Below are positions 9,548 through 18,619 of a stretch of DNA of 64,000 bases, one piece after another. A program made the position numbers and the translations under genes. Source of the DNA: Azohydromonas lata NBRC 102462 (lineage in GTDB: Bacteria > Pseudomonadota > Gammaproteobacteria > Burkholderiales > Burkholderiaceae_C); assembly GCF_001571085.1 (NCBI RefSeq), contig NZ_BCTC01000001.1, positions 62,001-126,000 on the forward strand, read 5' to 3'. Every line of letters starts with the position of its first letter. Position 1 is the stretch's first letter. The notes under the pieces were generated by a model that saw only the letters and a program-made list of their open reading frames with translations, made no database searches and was not told where the DNA came from.

Positions 9548-12500
9548 TCAGTTTTGCGAGCTGCGCGGGCTGGACGCCGCGGCGGCCGCACCCGGGGGCG
9601 GCGACGGGTCCAGGTTGGGCAGCGGCTTGTCGGCCGCGCGCTCCAGGCGCGCCACCTGCGGGTCGCTCCACGAGCCGGTGATCTGGAATTCGCGCGTGCC
9701 GACCTGCATGAGCGGCTTGCGCAGGAAAAGCTGGGCCAGGAAGGTGCCTAAACCCACCGCCGGGTTGATGGCCGCATAGGCCAGCGACGCCGTGCCGGCG
9801 TTGATCTCGGGCACCACCACCACGTGCAAGTCCTGCGTCTCGCGGGCGAGGTCGGCCTTGCCTTCCATCAGCACCGCCGCCTGCAGGCCGCGCATGAGCA
9901 GGTTGTTGGTGTCGGCCACGCCGTCGTCGATGTGCACGTCGCCGGTGATGTTGTCGAAGGCAAAGCCCTGCAGGAACACGTCGCGGAAATCCAGCGTCAG
10001 CCGCCGCGGTATGGATTGCAGGCTCAGCACCGACAGCAGCCGCCCCGCGCCGGCGCCGGCCTTCAGGAACCGGCCCTGCTGCAGGTCCAGCCGCAACTGG
10101 CCGTCCATGCGCGCGGGGTCCGGCGCCAGCGGCGAGCCCGGCCACGACACCTCGCCTTGCAGCCGGCCCTTGCCGCCCTGCAGCACGCCGCCAAAGCCCA
10201 GCCGCTCCAGCAGCGCGCCGCCGTCAGCCAGATCCATGCGGAAGTCCATCACCATGCGGCGCTGCCCGCCCGGCGCCGGCACCCAGCGGCCCAGCGCCTT
10301 GAGCTCGGCCTCGGCCGTGGTGAGCGAGAGGCGGTCCAGCTGCCATTCGGCCTGCCGGCCGACGGTGCGGCGGTTGACGGCCTGGATCTCGGCGCGGCCC
10401 AGGTCGCGGCCGCCGAGCTCGAAATCTTCCACCACGATGTCCAGCGCTGGCACCGTGGACGGCGCCTGCGCCAGCATGTTTTCCACCTGCTGCGCCTCGC
10501 TGGGTGGCAGCGCCAGCCGTGCCAGGCGGGCGCGCACCTGGCCGGCCTGCGTGCCGGCGCCGGGGCGGTATTCGACGTGGCCGTCGAGCTGCTGCGCGTG
10601 CAGGTTGGCGCGCCAGGTCGGGTCGCCGCCCGCGCGCGAGATGCCGGCCACCACTTGGTCCAGCCGCCGGCCGTGCACCAGCATCTGGCCGACCTGCAGC
10701 GAGGCGCTCAGGGGCAGCGAGGCATCCAGCGCCGGGGCGCCGCCGTTGGACGGTGTGCCCGTGGCCGCTGCCGCACCGTTGCTGGCCGGCAGCGGCTGCG
10801 ACACCCGCTCCAGCGCCTGCTCCCACGCGTCCACGTCCAGCGCGGGCAGCGCCAGGGCCAAGCCGAAGCCTTGGGCCGGCTGGGGCACGGGGGTGAGCAC
10901 GCCCAGGCCGCCGCGCAGCAGCAGTGGGCTGCCGTCGGCGTCCTTGCGTTGCAGGTCGCGCACGGCCTGGGCCTGGAACAGGCCGGCGGCGTCCACGTGC
11001 CAGTGCTCCAGTTGCGGCGTGGCACCGTCGGACACCACGCGGGAGCTCACCTGCAACGGCAGCGCCGCCTCGGCGGCCTTGTGCAGCGGCGCGGGCAAGT
11101 CGGACGCCATGCCCACCAGGTTGCTGGTCACCTGGATTTCCGGATGCCCCTGCCGCACCGCCACCACCAGCCGGTAGGGCGACTGGCCGCTGAAGGCGCC
11201 GGCCAGCCGCGCCACCAGGCCCAGCTCCGTCGCACGGCGCAGCCCCTCGGCGCTGGCCACGCCGTTGCCGGTGAAGCGCAGCGTGCCGTCGCCCTGTGTG
11301 CCGCCCTCGAACACCGCGTCGCCGCCCAACACGCGCGCCCCGCCGGTGAGCGTGATGCGCTGGCGGTTGAAATCCACGCGCGCGCGGGCGGCCGCCATCA
11401 GCGGCGCGTCGGGGACGATGCGCACGTCGTTGCCCGCCAGCAGCACGCTGCCCTGCACGGCGGTCTGGTCCAGGTCGGACAGCGGCATCTGCAGCGCCAG
11501 CCGCAGCTCGGCGTTGCCGGTGGCGGTGGCGGCGGAAAGGGCCTTGTCCATCCAGCCGCCCACGGGCGACGTGTCCACGAAGCGCAGCATGTCCGCTGCC
11601 ACGCCGCGGCCCACGCCCTCGATGCGCAGCGTGGCCTGCGCCATGTCGGCCATGCCGCCGTTGACGCCGGTGAGCTCCAGCGCATGGTTGGCCACGCGGG
11701 CGTGCACATTGCGCAACTGCATGGACATGCGCTCGAAGACCAGCTCGCCCGCGGCCTGGGTGAAGACGGGCCAGGTGGCGTCGTCGGGGACGTAGGCCAG
11801 GGTCACGTCCTCCACCTGGCCGGCGATGCGGAACTCGCCGCTGGCGGCGCGGCGGAAGGGGAAATCGTCCAGGTTGCCGCGCACCTTGAACGTGGCCTGC
11901 GGGATGCGCCCGCCGCGCACGGCCTGCTCCACCCAGTGCCGGGTGTCGGCCGGCAGCGTCAGCGGCAGGTAGCGCGCCACGGCTTGGGCGCGGCCGCGCT
12001 GGAGCTTGCCCTCCAGCTCCAGCGTGCCGGGCAGGCGGCCTTGGGCGTCGGTGCGCCAGGCGGCGTTGAACTCGGCCTGCGCGTCGGCATTGAGCAGCTT
12101 GACGTCACGCAGCAGCACTTCGTACTTGGGGGCGCTGGGGGCGGCGGCCGTCTGCAGCCGCCAGGCCAGCACGGCTGTGAAACGCTCCACCGGCAGCGTG
12201 GGCTGCTCGAAGAGGCCGGGGAATTCCAGTGCGCCCTGTGCCACGGCCAGGCGCGCGCTGCCGCCGGCCTCGGTGGCTTCGAAGTCGGCATCCAGCCCCT
12301 GCAGGCCTGGGCGGCCGATGTCGCCGCTTTTCCCCGCCGCCGCGCCGGACAGCGACAGGCCCTGCACGCGGCCCTTGGCGCGGTAGTGCGCCGGCTGCTC
12401 GGCCGGGCCGTCCCAGCGCAGTTGCAGCCCGCTGACCACGCCGGCGGGTTGCAGCGTGGCCAGTTGCGCCTCCACGGGCTTGGGCAGCGGCACGCGGCTC

Positions 12501-13627
12501 ATCAGCCGCGCCAGCAGAGCCAGGTCCAGCCGGTCGGCCTGCAGCTCGCCGCCCTGGCCGTCGTGGCGCCACTGCAGCCGCGCGTTGCCGGCGGGCCATT
12601 GCAGGTGGTCGTCGGTGGTGAAGCCCAGGCCTTGGGCGGTGAAGGTGTAGCGCTCCTCGCCACGCTGCGCGGTGAGCCGGCCCTGCAATTGCGCCAGCGC
12701 CAGGGGCTCGTGGTCCGGCAGGCGCAGGTCCACGGCGCGCAGGGCCAGGTCCAGCGTGGCCTCGCGCGCCTGGCCGCGCTCCAGCTCCAGCCAGGCGCGC
12801 ACGGCGCCCTGGCCGCCGTGCACCGCCGCGGGCAGATCCACGTATTGCTGCAGCGGGACGAAGTCCACGGCCGGCAGGTCGGCGTGCAGCGTGCCGCGCC
12901 AGCGCTTGAAGTCGGCCGCGCGCGCCAGCAGCGGCTGCGTGAAGCGGCCCTGCAGCGTCCAGGCCTGGCCCCAGGCTGCCGGCGGCGTGGCGTCCAGCCG
13001 CAGCTCGTGGCGGCGCAGCCCGTTGCGCAGCAGCAGCTGCACCTGCGTGAGCGCCAGCGGGGTGGCGCCGCGCTGCTCGTCCGTCCAGCGCACTTGCGCG
13101 TTGCGCACCAGGAATTCGGGTTGGGCGAAGAACCAGTCGGCCAGCGACGTGTCGTCGCTCTTGCCGTCGTCGGGGCCTTGCGAGATCGGCAGACCGGCCA
13201 CGAAGAGGCGGCCCTGGGCGTCGCGGCGCAGGTCCAGTTGCGCGCCGTCGATGACGAGCTGCTCCATGCGCAGCCGCAGCGTCAGCAGGGACCGCACCGA
13301 CACCGCCGCCGACACGCGCGGCAGCCGCAGTGCCTCGCGCTGGTGGACGTCCAGCAGCACCACGTCGCGCAGCTCCAGCGCCGGCACCCAGCCGCCGCCG
13401 CGGAGCTCCAGGTCGCCCACGCGCACGGGTACACCGAGCGAGCGGCTCGCATGCGATTCGAAGTAAGGCAGCCACTCGCGGGCGTGGGGCAATATGACCC
13501 AGTGCAGCACGGCCAGGCCCACCAGCAGTAGGCTCCACGCCGCGATCAACAGCCCGGCCGCCAGCCGCAGGCCCAAGGGCCAGCGCGACACGCGGCGGGC
13601 TGTGGGATCGGGGGGGATTGGAGGCAT
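9548..13627 (-). CDS. yhdP: YhdP-family AsmA-like membrane protein
   Basis: About 1359 residues. There is a single N-terminal membrane anchor (LRLAAGLLIAAWSLLLVGLA), then a long periplasmic region rich in beta-strand repeats. The C-terminal AsmA/YhdP part includes LSLQSIPRRLTLDFRD and EFQITGSWSDP. YhdP proteins are bridge-like lipid-transfer proteins that help move phospholipids from the inner to the outer membrane. The size is typical (about 1270-1400). The start at 13627 (MPPIPPD) is chosen because upstream codons run into the divergent glnE promoter region; the ribosome binding site is weak. It is divergent from glnE and followed by the nitrilase-family gene. Confidence 0.9.
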   Translation of the reverse strand: MPPIPPDPTARRVSRWPLGLRLAAGLLIAAWSLLLVGLAVLHWVILPHAREWLPYFESHASRSLGVPVRVGDLELRGGGWVPALELRDVVLLDVHQREALRLPRVSAAVSVRSLLTLRLRMEQLVIDGAQLDLRRDAQGRLFVAGLPISQGPDDGKSDDTSLADWFFAQPEFLVRNAQVRWTDEQRGATPLALTQVQLLLRNGLRRHELRLDATPPAAWGQAWTLQGRFTQPLLARAADFKRWRGTLHADLPAVDFVPLQQYVDLPAAVHGGQGAVRAWLELERGQAREATLDLALRAVDLRLPDHEPLALAQLQGRLTAQRGEERYTFTAQGLGFTTDDHLQWPAGNARLQWRHDGQGGELQADRLDLALLARLMSRVPLPKPVEAQLATLQPAGVVSGLQLRWDGPAEQPAHYRAKGRVQGLSLSGAAAGKSGDIGRPGLQGLDADFEATEAGGSARLAVAQGALEFPGLFEQPTLPVERFTAVLAWRLQTAAAPSAPKYEVLLRDVKLLNADAQAEFNAAWRTDAQGRLPGTLELEGKLQRGRAQAVARYLPLTLPADTRHWVEQAVRGGRIPQATFKVRGNLDDFPFRRAASGEFRIAGQVEDVTLAYVPDDATWPVFTQAAGELVFERMSMQLRNVHARVANHALELTGVNGGMADMAQATLRIEGVGRGVAADMLRFVDTSPVGGWMDKALSAATATGNAELRLALQMPLSDLDQTAVQGSVLLAGNDVRIVPDAPLMAAARARVDFNRQRITLTGGARVLGGDAVFEGGTQGDGTLRFTGNGVASAEGLRRATELGLVARLAGAFSGQSPYRLVVAVRQGHPEIQVTSNLVGMASDLPAPLHKAAEAALPLQVSSRVVSDGATPQLEHWHVDAAGLFQAQAVRDLQRKDADGSPLLLRGGLGVLTPVPQPAQGFGLALALPALDVDAWEQALERVSQPLPASNGAAAATGTPSNGGAPALDASLPLSASLQVGQMLVHGRRLDQVVAGISRAGGDPTWRANLHAQQLDGHVEYRPGAGTQAGQVRARLARLALPPSEAQQVENMLAQAPSTVPALDIVVEDFELGGRDLGRAEIQAVNRRTVGRQAEWQLDRLSLTTAEAELKALGRWVPAPGGQRRMVMDFRMDLADGGALLERLGFGGVLQGGKGRLQGEVSWPGSPLAPDPARMDGQLRLDLQQGRFLKAGAGAGRLLSVLSLQSIPRRLTLDFRDVFLQGFAFDNITGDVHIDDGVADTNNLLMRGLQAAVLMEGKADLARETQDLHVVVVPEINAGTASLAYAAINPAVGLGTFLAQLFLRKPLMQVGTREFQITGSWSDPQVARLERAADKPLPNLDPSPPPGAAAAASSPRSSQN

Positions 13628-13759
13628 GTCGGAACGCCCGCCGGTCGTGCGGCGCGACAGGTACAACAGGTGATCGGGGAACCGGACGCGAGCGCGGTCG
13701 AGTTTCCGATGCCGCTCCATGACCCGGTCGAATCTAGCACACGGGGTTTTGCCGGCACG

Positions 13760-16492
13760 ATGGCTTCCGCTTCACCAATCTCGACCGATGTTCCGCCGCC
13801 CGCACTGGCGGAGCACAGCCGTTTCGTGCAGCGCGTGCGCCGCCGTCATGCCGATCTTCTCCCCCTCCTGGCAGAGGGCGTGCCTGACGGCGCGACGATC
13901 CAGGCCCTCATCGACACTCTCACCGCCGCCGGGCGCCCGCTGGCCTCGGCGCTGCGCATCGCGCGGCAGCTCGTCCTGGAGCGGCTGGCGGTGCTGGACG
14001 TGGAGCAACGCGCCAGCTTGGAGGACGTCACCTCCGCCATGACGGCGCTGGCCGAGACCACGCTGGAAGCGGCACTGGCCCAGGCGCGCGCCGAGGAGTC
14101 CGAGCGCCACGGCGAGCCCCGCAACGCCGAAGGGCAGCCCATAGAGCTGTGGATCGTCGGCATGGGCAAGCTGGGCGCGCGCGAGCTCAACGTCTCCTCG
14201 GACATCGACCTCATCTACGTCTATGAGGAAGAGGGCGAGACCGACGGCGCCGTGCCCATCACCGCGCACGAGTACTTCTCCAAGGTCGTCAAGCGGCTGT
14301 ACGCGCTCATAGGCGACACCACGGACGACGGCTTCGTCTTCCGCGTGGACCTGGCGCTGCGGCCCAACGGCAACTCCGGCCCGCCGGTGGTGAGCCTGGC
14401 CATGCTGGAGACCTACTTCTTCGCACAGGGCCGCGAGTGGGAGCGCTTTGCCTGGCTCAAGAGCCGCGTGGTGGCGCCGCGTGCGGCCGTCACCAGCGGG
14501 CGCGCGCTGCAGTTGCGCAACCTGGTGACGCCTTTCGTCTACCGCCGCTACCTGGACTACGGCGTGTTCGAGGGCTTGCGCCAGCTGCACCTGCGCATAC
14601 GCGAAGAAGCCCAGCGCCGCGCCGCCGGAAGGCCCGAGCGGGCCAACGATGTAAAACTCTCGCGCGGCGGGATCCGGGAGATCGAATTCATCGTCCAGCT
14701 GCTGCAGGTGGTGCGCGGCGGGCAGTTCCCCGAGATCCGCACCCGCTCCACGCTGCGCGCGCTGCAAAAGCTCACCGCGCACGGGATGATGCCGCCGGCC
14801 ACCGCCGAGCGGCTGGCCAGCGCCTACAGCTTTCTGCGCCGCATCGAGCACCGCATCCAATACCTGGACGACCAGCAGACGCACCTGCTGCCCACGGTGG
14901 ACGGCGACCTCAACTGGATCGCCCGCAGCCTGGAGCTGACCTGCAGCGCCGACGCCTGCGAGCTGCTGGACCGCTTGGGCGAGACGCGCGAGTTCGTCGC
15001 GCTCGAATTCGACGCCCTGCTGCACGACGGCCGCAGCCCGCCCGCGCGCTCCAACGGCTGCCGCCACTGTGGCGGCACGCCGCTGCCGGTGGACGACGAG
15101 GCTTTTCTGCAAAAGCTGCCGGCCGAGCTGGGCCAGCGCGTGCGCCAGTGGGTGAGCCAGCCCAAGCTGCAGGCCCTGCGCGACGACAGCAAGCTGCGCC
15201 TGGCGCGGCTGGTGCAGCGCGCGGCCGACGCGGTGGAGCGCCAGAACTGCACGGCCAACGCGGCGCTGCGCTTCATCGACTGGCTGGAGCCGCTGATGCG
15301 GCGCGAAAGCTACTTCGCGCTGCTGGTGGAGCGCCCCGAGGTGCAGGCGCGGCTGCTGCGGCTGCTGGGCCTGGCGCGCTGGCCCATGCGCTACCTGATG
15401 CGCCACCCGGGCGTGATCGACGAGCTGGCCGACCGCCGCATCATCGACCAGCGCTTCGACCGCGAAGCCTTCGCCCGCGAGCTCGACGAGCGCCACGCCG
15501 CCTGGGAGCGCTCCGGCGAGGCCTCGGAAGAGGCGCTGCTCGACACCCTGCGCCGCGCCCACCACGCCGAGGTGTTCCGCACCCTGGTGCGCGACGTGGA
15601 AGGCCACATCACCGTGGAGCAGGTCGCCGACGACCTCTCGGCTCTCGCCGACGTGGTGCTGGAGCGCACGCTGCACTGGGGCTGGCTGCACCTGCGCAAC
15701 CGGCACCGCGAGGCGCCGCGATTCGCCGTCATCGCCTACGGCAAGCTCGGCGGCAAGGAGCTGGGCTACGGCAGCGACCTGGACGTGGTCTTCCTCTTCG
15801 ACGACGAGGACGACCGCGCCCCCGAGGTCTACGCCGCGTTCGTCCGCAAGCTCATCACATGGCTGACGCTGCGCACCTCGGCCGGCGAGCTGTTCGAGAT
15901 CGACACCGCGCTGCGGCCCAACGGCAATTCCGGGCTGCTGGTGACCTCGCTGCAGGCCTTCGAGCGCTACCAGCTCGGCCGCGGCAGCAACACGGCCTGG
16001 ACCTGGGAACACCAGGCGCTCACGCGGGCCCGCTTCTCGGCGGGCGACGCCGACATCGGCGCGCGCTTCGAGCAGATACGCCGCTCGGTGCTCAGCGCCC
16101 AACGCGACGCACTGGCGCTGCGCCAGGAGGTGCAGGCCATGCGCGACAAGATGCGCGCCGCGCGCCCGGTGAAGGACGGCCTCTTCGACGTCAAGCACAG
16201 CCCCGGCGGCATGGTGGACGCCGAGTTCGCCGTGCAGTTCCTGGTGCTGGCGCATGGGCAGCGCCACGCGCAGTTGCTGGACAACGTGGGCAACATCGCG
16301 CTGATGCAGCGCGCCGAGGAGGCCGCGCTGCTGCCCGCGGGCGTGGGCCAGGCGGCAGCGGCGGCCTACCGCGAGCTGCGCCGCGCCCAACACCGCGCGC
16401 GGCTGGACGAGCAGCCCACGCAGTTCCCGCAGGAGCAGCTTGCGGCGCAGCGCGAGGCCGTCCTCGCGCTGTGGCACGCGGTGTTTGATTGA
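13760..16492 (+). CDS. glnE: Bifunctional glutamine synthetase adenylyltransferase/deadenylase
   Basis: 910-residue nitrogen regulator that adds AMP to, and removes it from, glutamine synthetase in response to PII and glutamine. Both nucleotidyltransferase domains are intact. The deadenylase half has GMGKLGARELNVSSDIDLI at about residue 133. The adenylyltransferase half has AYGKLGGKELGYGSDLDVV at about residue 657. The central regulatory region and C-terminal helix bundle are present. The start at 13760 (MASASPIS) is an inference; an upstream ATG at 13670 would overlap the divergent promoter. Its stop overlaps the next start. Confidence 0.95.
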   Translation: MASASPISTDVPPPALAEHSRFVQRVRRRHADLLPLLAEGVPDGATIQALIDTLTAAGRPLASALRIARQLVLERLAVLDVEQRASLEDVTSAMTALAETTLEAALAQARAEESERHGEPRNAEGQPIELWIVGMGKLGARELNVSSDIDLIYVYEEEGETDGAVPITAHEYFSKVVKRLYALIGDTTDDGFVFRVDLALRPNGNSGPPVVSLAMLETYFFAQGREWERFAWLKSRVVAPRAAVTSGRALQLRNLVTPFVYRRYLDYGVFEGLRQLHLRIREEAQRRAAGRPERANDVKLSRGGIREIEFIVQLLQVVRGGQFPEIRTRSTLRALQKLTAHGMMPPATAERLASAYSFLRRIEHRIQYLDDQQTHLLPTVDGDLNWIARSLELTCSADACELLDRLGETREFVALEFDALLHDGRSPPARSNGCRHCGGTPLPVDDEAFLQKLPAELGQRVRQWVSQPKLQALRDDSKLRLARLVQRAADAVERQNCTANAALRFIDWLEPLMRRESYFALLVERPEVQARLLRLLGLARWPMRYLMRHPGVIDELADRRIIDQRFDREAFARELDERHAAWERSGEASEEALLDTLRRAHHAEVFRTLVRDVEGHITVEQVADDLSALADVVLERTLHWGWLHLRNRHREAPRFAVIAYGKLGGKELGYGSDLDVVFLFDDEDDRAPEVYAAFVRKLITWLTLRTSAGELFEIDTALRPNGNSGLLVTSLQAFERYQLGRGSNTAWTWEHQALTRARFSAGDADIGARFEQIRRSVLSAQRDALALRQEVQAMRDKMRAARPVKDGLFDVKHSPGGMVDAEFAVQFLVLAHGQRHAQLLDNVGNIALMQRAEEAALLPAGVGQAAAAAYRELRRAQHRARLDEQPTQFPQEQLAAQREAVLALWHAVFD

Positions 16493-17205
16493 GCCGCCGC
16501 GACGGCGCGGCCGGCACTTCCGCTCCCAAGCCGCCGGGCGGGCCGGCCCGTGCGCCGGCCCAGGTGTCCGCCCCCGCGCCGGCCGCCCACTGCACCCCTT
16601 CCGCCGTGTTCGCGGGCTGCCGCGCCTGGCTTGGGCTGGCCGCGCTGCTGGGCGTGGGTGCGGTGCTCGCTTTCGCGCTGCCCTCCTCCCTCGACGGCCT
16701 GCTCGACGGCCAGCCCGGCCGCTGGCTGGCGCAGCCCTGGCGGCTGTGGACGGCCGCCTGGGTGCACTGGACGCCGATGCACCTGGCCGCCAACGCGGCC
16801 GGGCTGCTGGTGCTGGCGCTCTACGGCTGCGCGGCCGAGGTGAGGCCGCGCGAGGCGCTGGCTTGGGCGCTGGCGTGGCCGCTCACGCACCTGGCGCTGG
16901 CGTTGTGGACGGCGCCGCCGCTGCCGCATTACGGCGGCCTCTCCGGCGTGCTGCACGCGGGCGTGGCGGTGGCCAGCATGGCGCTGCTGGCGCGCCGCGG
17001 ACGCTGGCGTGCCGTGGGCGCGGCGGTGTGGCTGGGTTTGCTGGCGAAGCTGTGGGCCGAGTCGCCGTGGTGGCCCTGGAGCGCCGGAGCAGGCGGCATC
17101 GCCTGGGACGTCGCCATCGCACCGCAGGCCCACGCGGCGGGCGTGGCGGCCGGTCTGTTGGGCGCGCTGGCCGTGGGCCTGGCCTCCAGGCAGGCGCCGC
17201 GCTGA
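16489..17205 (+). CDS. rrtA: Rhombosortase (rhomboid-family intramembrane serine protease)
   Basis: Up to 238 residues with several transmembrane helices. Rhomboid signatures are visible: HWTPMHLAANAAG (His/Asn pair), the nucleophile Ser in HYGGLSGVLHAG (S152) and the partner His in PQAHAAGV (H215). The short form and HYGGLSGVLH-type motif fit rhombosortases, which cleave the C-terminal GlyGly-CTERM sorting signal of exported proteins. The TTG at 16489 overlaps the glnE stop. A GTG at 16564 would remove a proline-rich N-terminus and is an equally plausible start. The gene is probably cotranscribed with glnE and followed by a terminator. The partner substrate is not proven; see the subtilase at the left edge. 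Confidence 0.8.
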   Translation: MSRRDGAAGTSAPKPPGGPARAPAQVSAPAPAAHCTPSAVFAGCRAWLGLAALLGVGAVLAFALPSSLDGLLDGQPGRWLAQPWRLWTAAWVHWTPMHLAANAAGLLVLALYGCAAEVRPREALAWALAWPLTHLALALWTAPPLPHYGGLSGVLHAGVAVASMALLARRGRWRAVGAAVWLGLLAKLWAESPWWPWSAGAGGIAWDVAIAPQAHAAGVAAGLLGALAVGLASRQAPR

Positions 17206-17221
17206 GCTGCGTTGAAAAGCG

Positions 17222-17250
17222 AAAAGGCTTCCCGAGGGAAGCCTTTTCAT
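17222..17250. terminator. Bidirectional intrinsic terminator
   Basis: The stem AAAAGGCTTCCC (17222-17233) / GGGAAGCCTTTT (17236-17247) lies between the convergent rhombosortase and desaturase-like genes. It has T-runs in both directions. Confidence 0.85.
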
Positions 17251-17311
17251 TTGCGCCGTGCCGCCGGCCGCAGGGGCGGCGCCAGGGCACGGGAGAAGTT
17301 GCTTTGGGAAC

Positions 17312-18178
17312 TCAGGCCGCGTCGGACGTGGCGTCGGCCTGTTGGGCGGCCAGTTTCACGGAGAGCTCCTTGCGGAAGCGGTTGAGCGCCTGCACGGAGG
17401 TGAAATCCTGGCCCATGAGCAGGCTCAGGTTGTGCAGCAGGCGTTCGACGACCTTGGTCTCCCAGCTCGCGTCGAACTGGATCTGCTTGTCCAGCCACTG
17501 CTCCAGCCAGTCGGGGTCGGGCAGGCGGCTTTGCACCGTGTCGCGCGGGAAGAGCTTCTCGTTGACGTGCAGGTTCGTCGGGTGCAGCGGCTGCGAGGTA
17601 CGGCGGGCGCTGGCCATGAGCACGCCGACCTTGGCGAAGGCCAGGCGGGCCTCGTCGCCGTGCTGCACCAGGGCACGCTTCATGTAGCGCAGGTAGGCGC
17701 CGCCGTGGCGGGCCTCGTCGCGGGCCAGGGTTTCGTAGATGGCCTTGATCACCGGCTCGGTGTGCCACTCGGCGGCGCGGCGGTACCAGTGGTTCAGGCG
17801 CACTTCGCCGCAGAAGTGCAGCATCAGCGTCTCCAGCGGCGGGGCCGGGTCGAACTCGAAGCGCACCTCGTGCAGCTCGGCCTCGGTGGGCAGCAGGTCG
17901 GGACGGAAGCGCCGCAGGTACTCCATCATCACCAGCGAGTGCTTCTGCTCCTCGAAGAACCACACGCTCATGAAGCCGCAGAAGTCGCTGTCGCCACGGT
18001 TGTCGCGCAGGAACATCTCGGTGGCCGGCAGGGCCGCCCACTCGGTGATGGCGTTCATCTTGATGGTGCGCGCCTGCTCGTCGCTGAGCTGCGAGGCGTC
18101 GAAGCGGTCCCATGGAATATCGGTGTCCATGTTCCAGCGGACGGCTTCGAGTTGCTTGAAGAGCTCGGGATAAAGCAT
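17312..18178 (-). CDS. Ferritin-like diiron protein, acyl-ACP desaturase type
   Basis: 288 residues, largely helical, without membrane segments. Diiron ligand motifs are visible: E in AITEWAALPATEMF, the ExxH motif FFEEQKHSLV, a further Glu in FCGEVRLNHWY and a second ExxH in ARDEARHGG. This pattern fits the ferritin-like acyl-ACP desaturase family (soluble, ferredoxin-dependent), though the substrate and product are not evident. The start at 18178 (MLYPELFKQ) is chosen by the family-like N-terminus, with AAGG about 12 bases upstream. The 36 codons upstream in frame are Arg-rich and unlike coding sequence. Confidence 0.75.
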   Translation of the reverse strand: MLYPELFKQLEAVRWNMDTDIPWDRFDASQLSDEQARTIKMNAITEWAALPATEMFLRDNRGDSDFCGFMSVWFFEEQKHSLVMMEYLRRFRPDLLPTEAELHEVRFEFDPAPPLETLMLHFCGEVRLNHWYRRAAEWHTEPVIKAIYETLARDEARHGGAYLRYMKRALVQHGDEARLAFAKVGVLMASARRTSQPLHPTNLHVNEKLFPRDTVQSRLPDPDWLEQWLDKQIQFDASWETKVVERLLHNLSLLMGQDFTSVQALNRFRKELSVKLAAQQADATSDAA

Positions 18179-18239
18179 GACAGGCGGCCTTTTTCTGCAG
18201 CGGGCTTGACTTGAGACAGAACCGCGCATTCTAGGTGCC

Positions 18240-18565
18240 CGTAGTGATTTCCCTATGGAAATCCTGGAACTGCGCTCCGGATGCAAACCTCCCCCAAGGG
18301 AACAAGCAGATTCGCGTTGCAGACTTAATGCAAACGTAACTGCGAATCACAGTGGTGGAACCGGACGGGCGGTGTGTTGTCTCATCTGTCCTGCCGGTGT
18401 CATCCAGGCCGGCAATTTGGTTTTCTGCCGTGCTGCCCGCCAGCGCCGCTGGCTGCAATCCCGCAAGCGCTTCTCCTCCTCCCTCCCTCCCTCGTTCGCT
18501 TCGGGGCGCGGCACGGCAGTCTTTATGAGACGCGGGGCACCGTCATGACGGTGCCCCGTTTTTTT
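18240..18565 (+). ncRNA. Candidate intergenic sRNA region with orphan terminator
   Basis: The gap 18179-18619 contains no gene on the plus strand, yet ends in a strong plus-strand terminator. It contains a nested inverted repeat (GATTCGC 18309-18315 with GCGAATC 18342-18348; TTGCA 18317-18321 with TGCAA 18329-18333). A C/U-rich tract of CCTCC/CCTCCC units (18474-18492) is complementary to Shine-Dalgarno sequences. The 5' end and promoter are not evident. The coordinates mark the region, not a mapped transcript. Confidence 0.35.
18534..18565 (+). terminator. Orphan intrinsic terminator (plus strand)
   Basis: A perfect 24-base palindrome (half-site GGGGCACCGTCA, 18534-18545, with its complement 18546-18557) is followed by G and seven Ts. 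No plus-strand gene lies upstream. corA converges from the other side, and the minus-strand sequence after the stem has no T-run. Confidence 0.85.
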
Positions 18566-18619
18566 CGTGCGCGCGCAAGGCGGCTTGAAGATGCGCTCAG
18601 GCGGCGAGGCGTCGCCGCC

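Noticed and set aside
9824-13531. A 1235-codon plus-strand frame opposite yhdP
   Set aside because: Antisense to a well-supported gene, His/Gln/Val-rich repeats with no domain; a byproduct of codon bias.
13772-16477. A 901-codon minus-strand frame opposite glnE
   Set aside because: Antisense to glnE with biased, motif-free composition.
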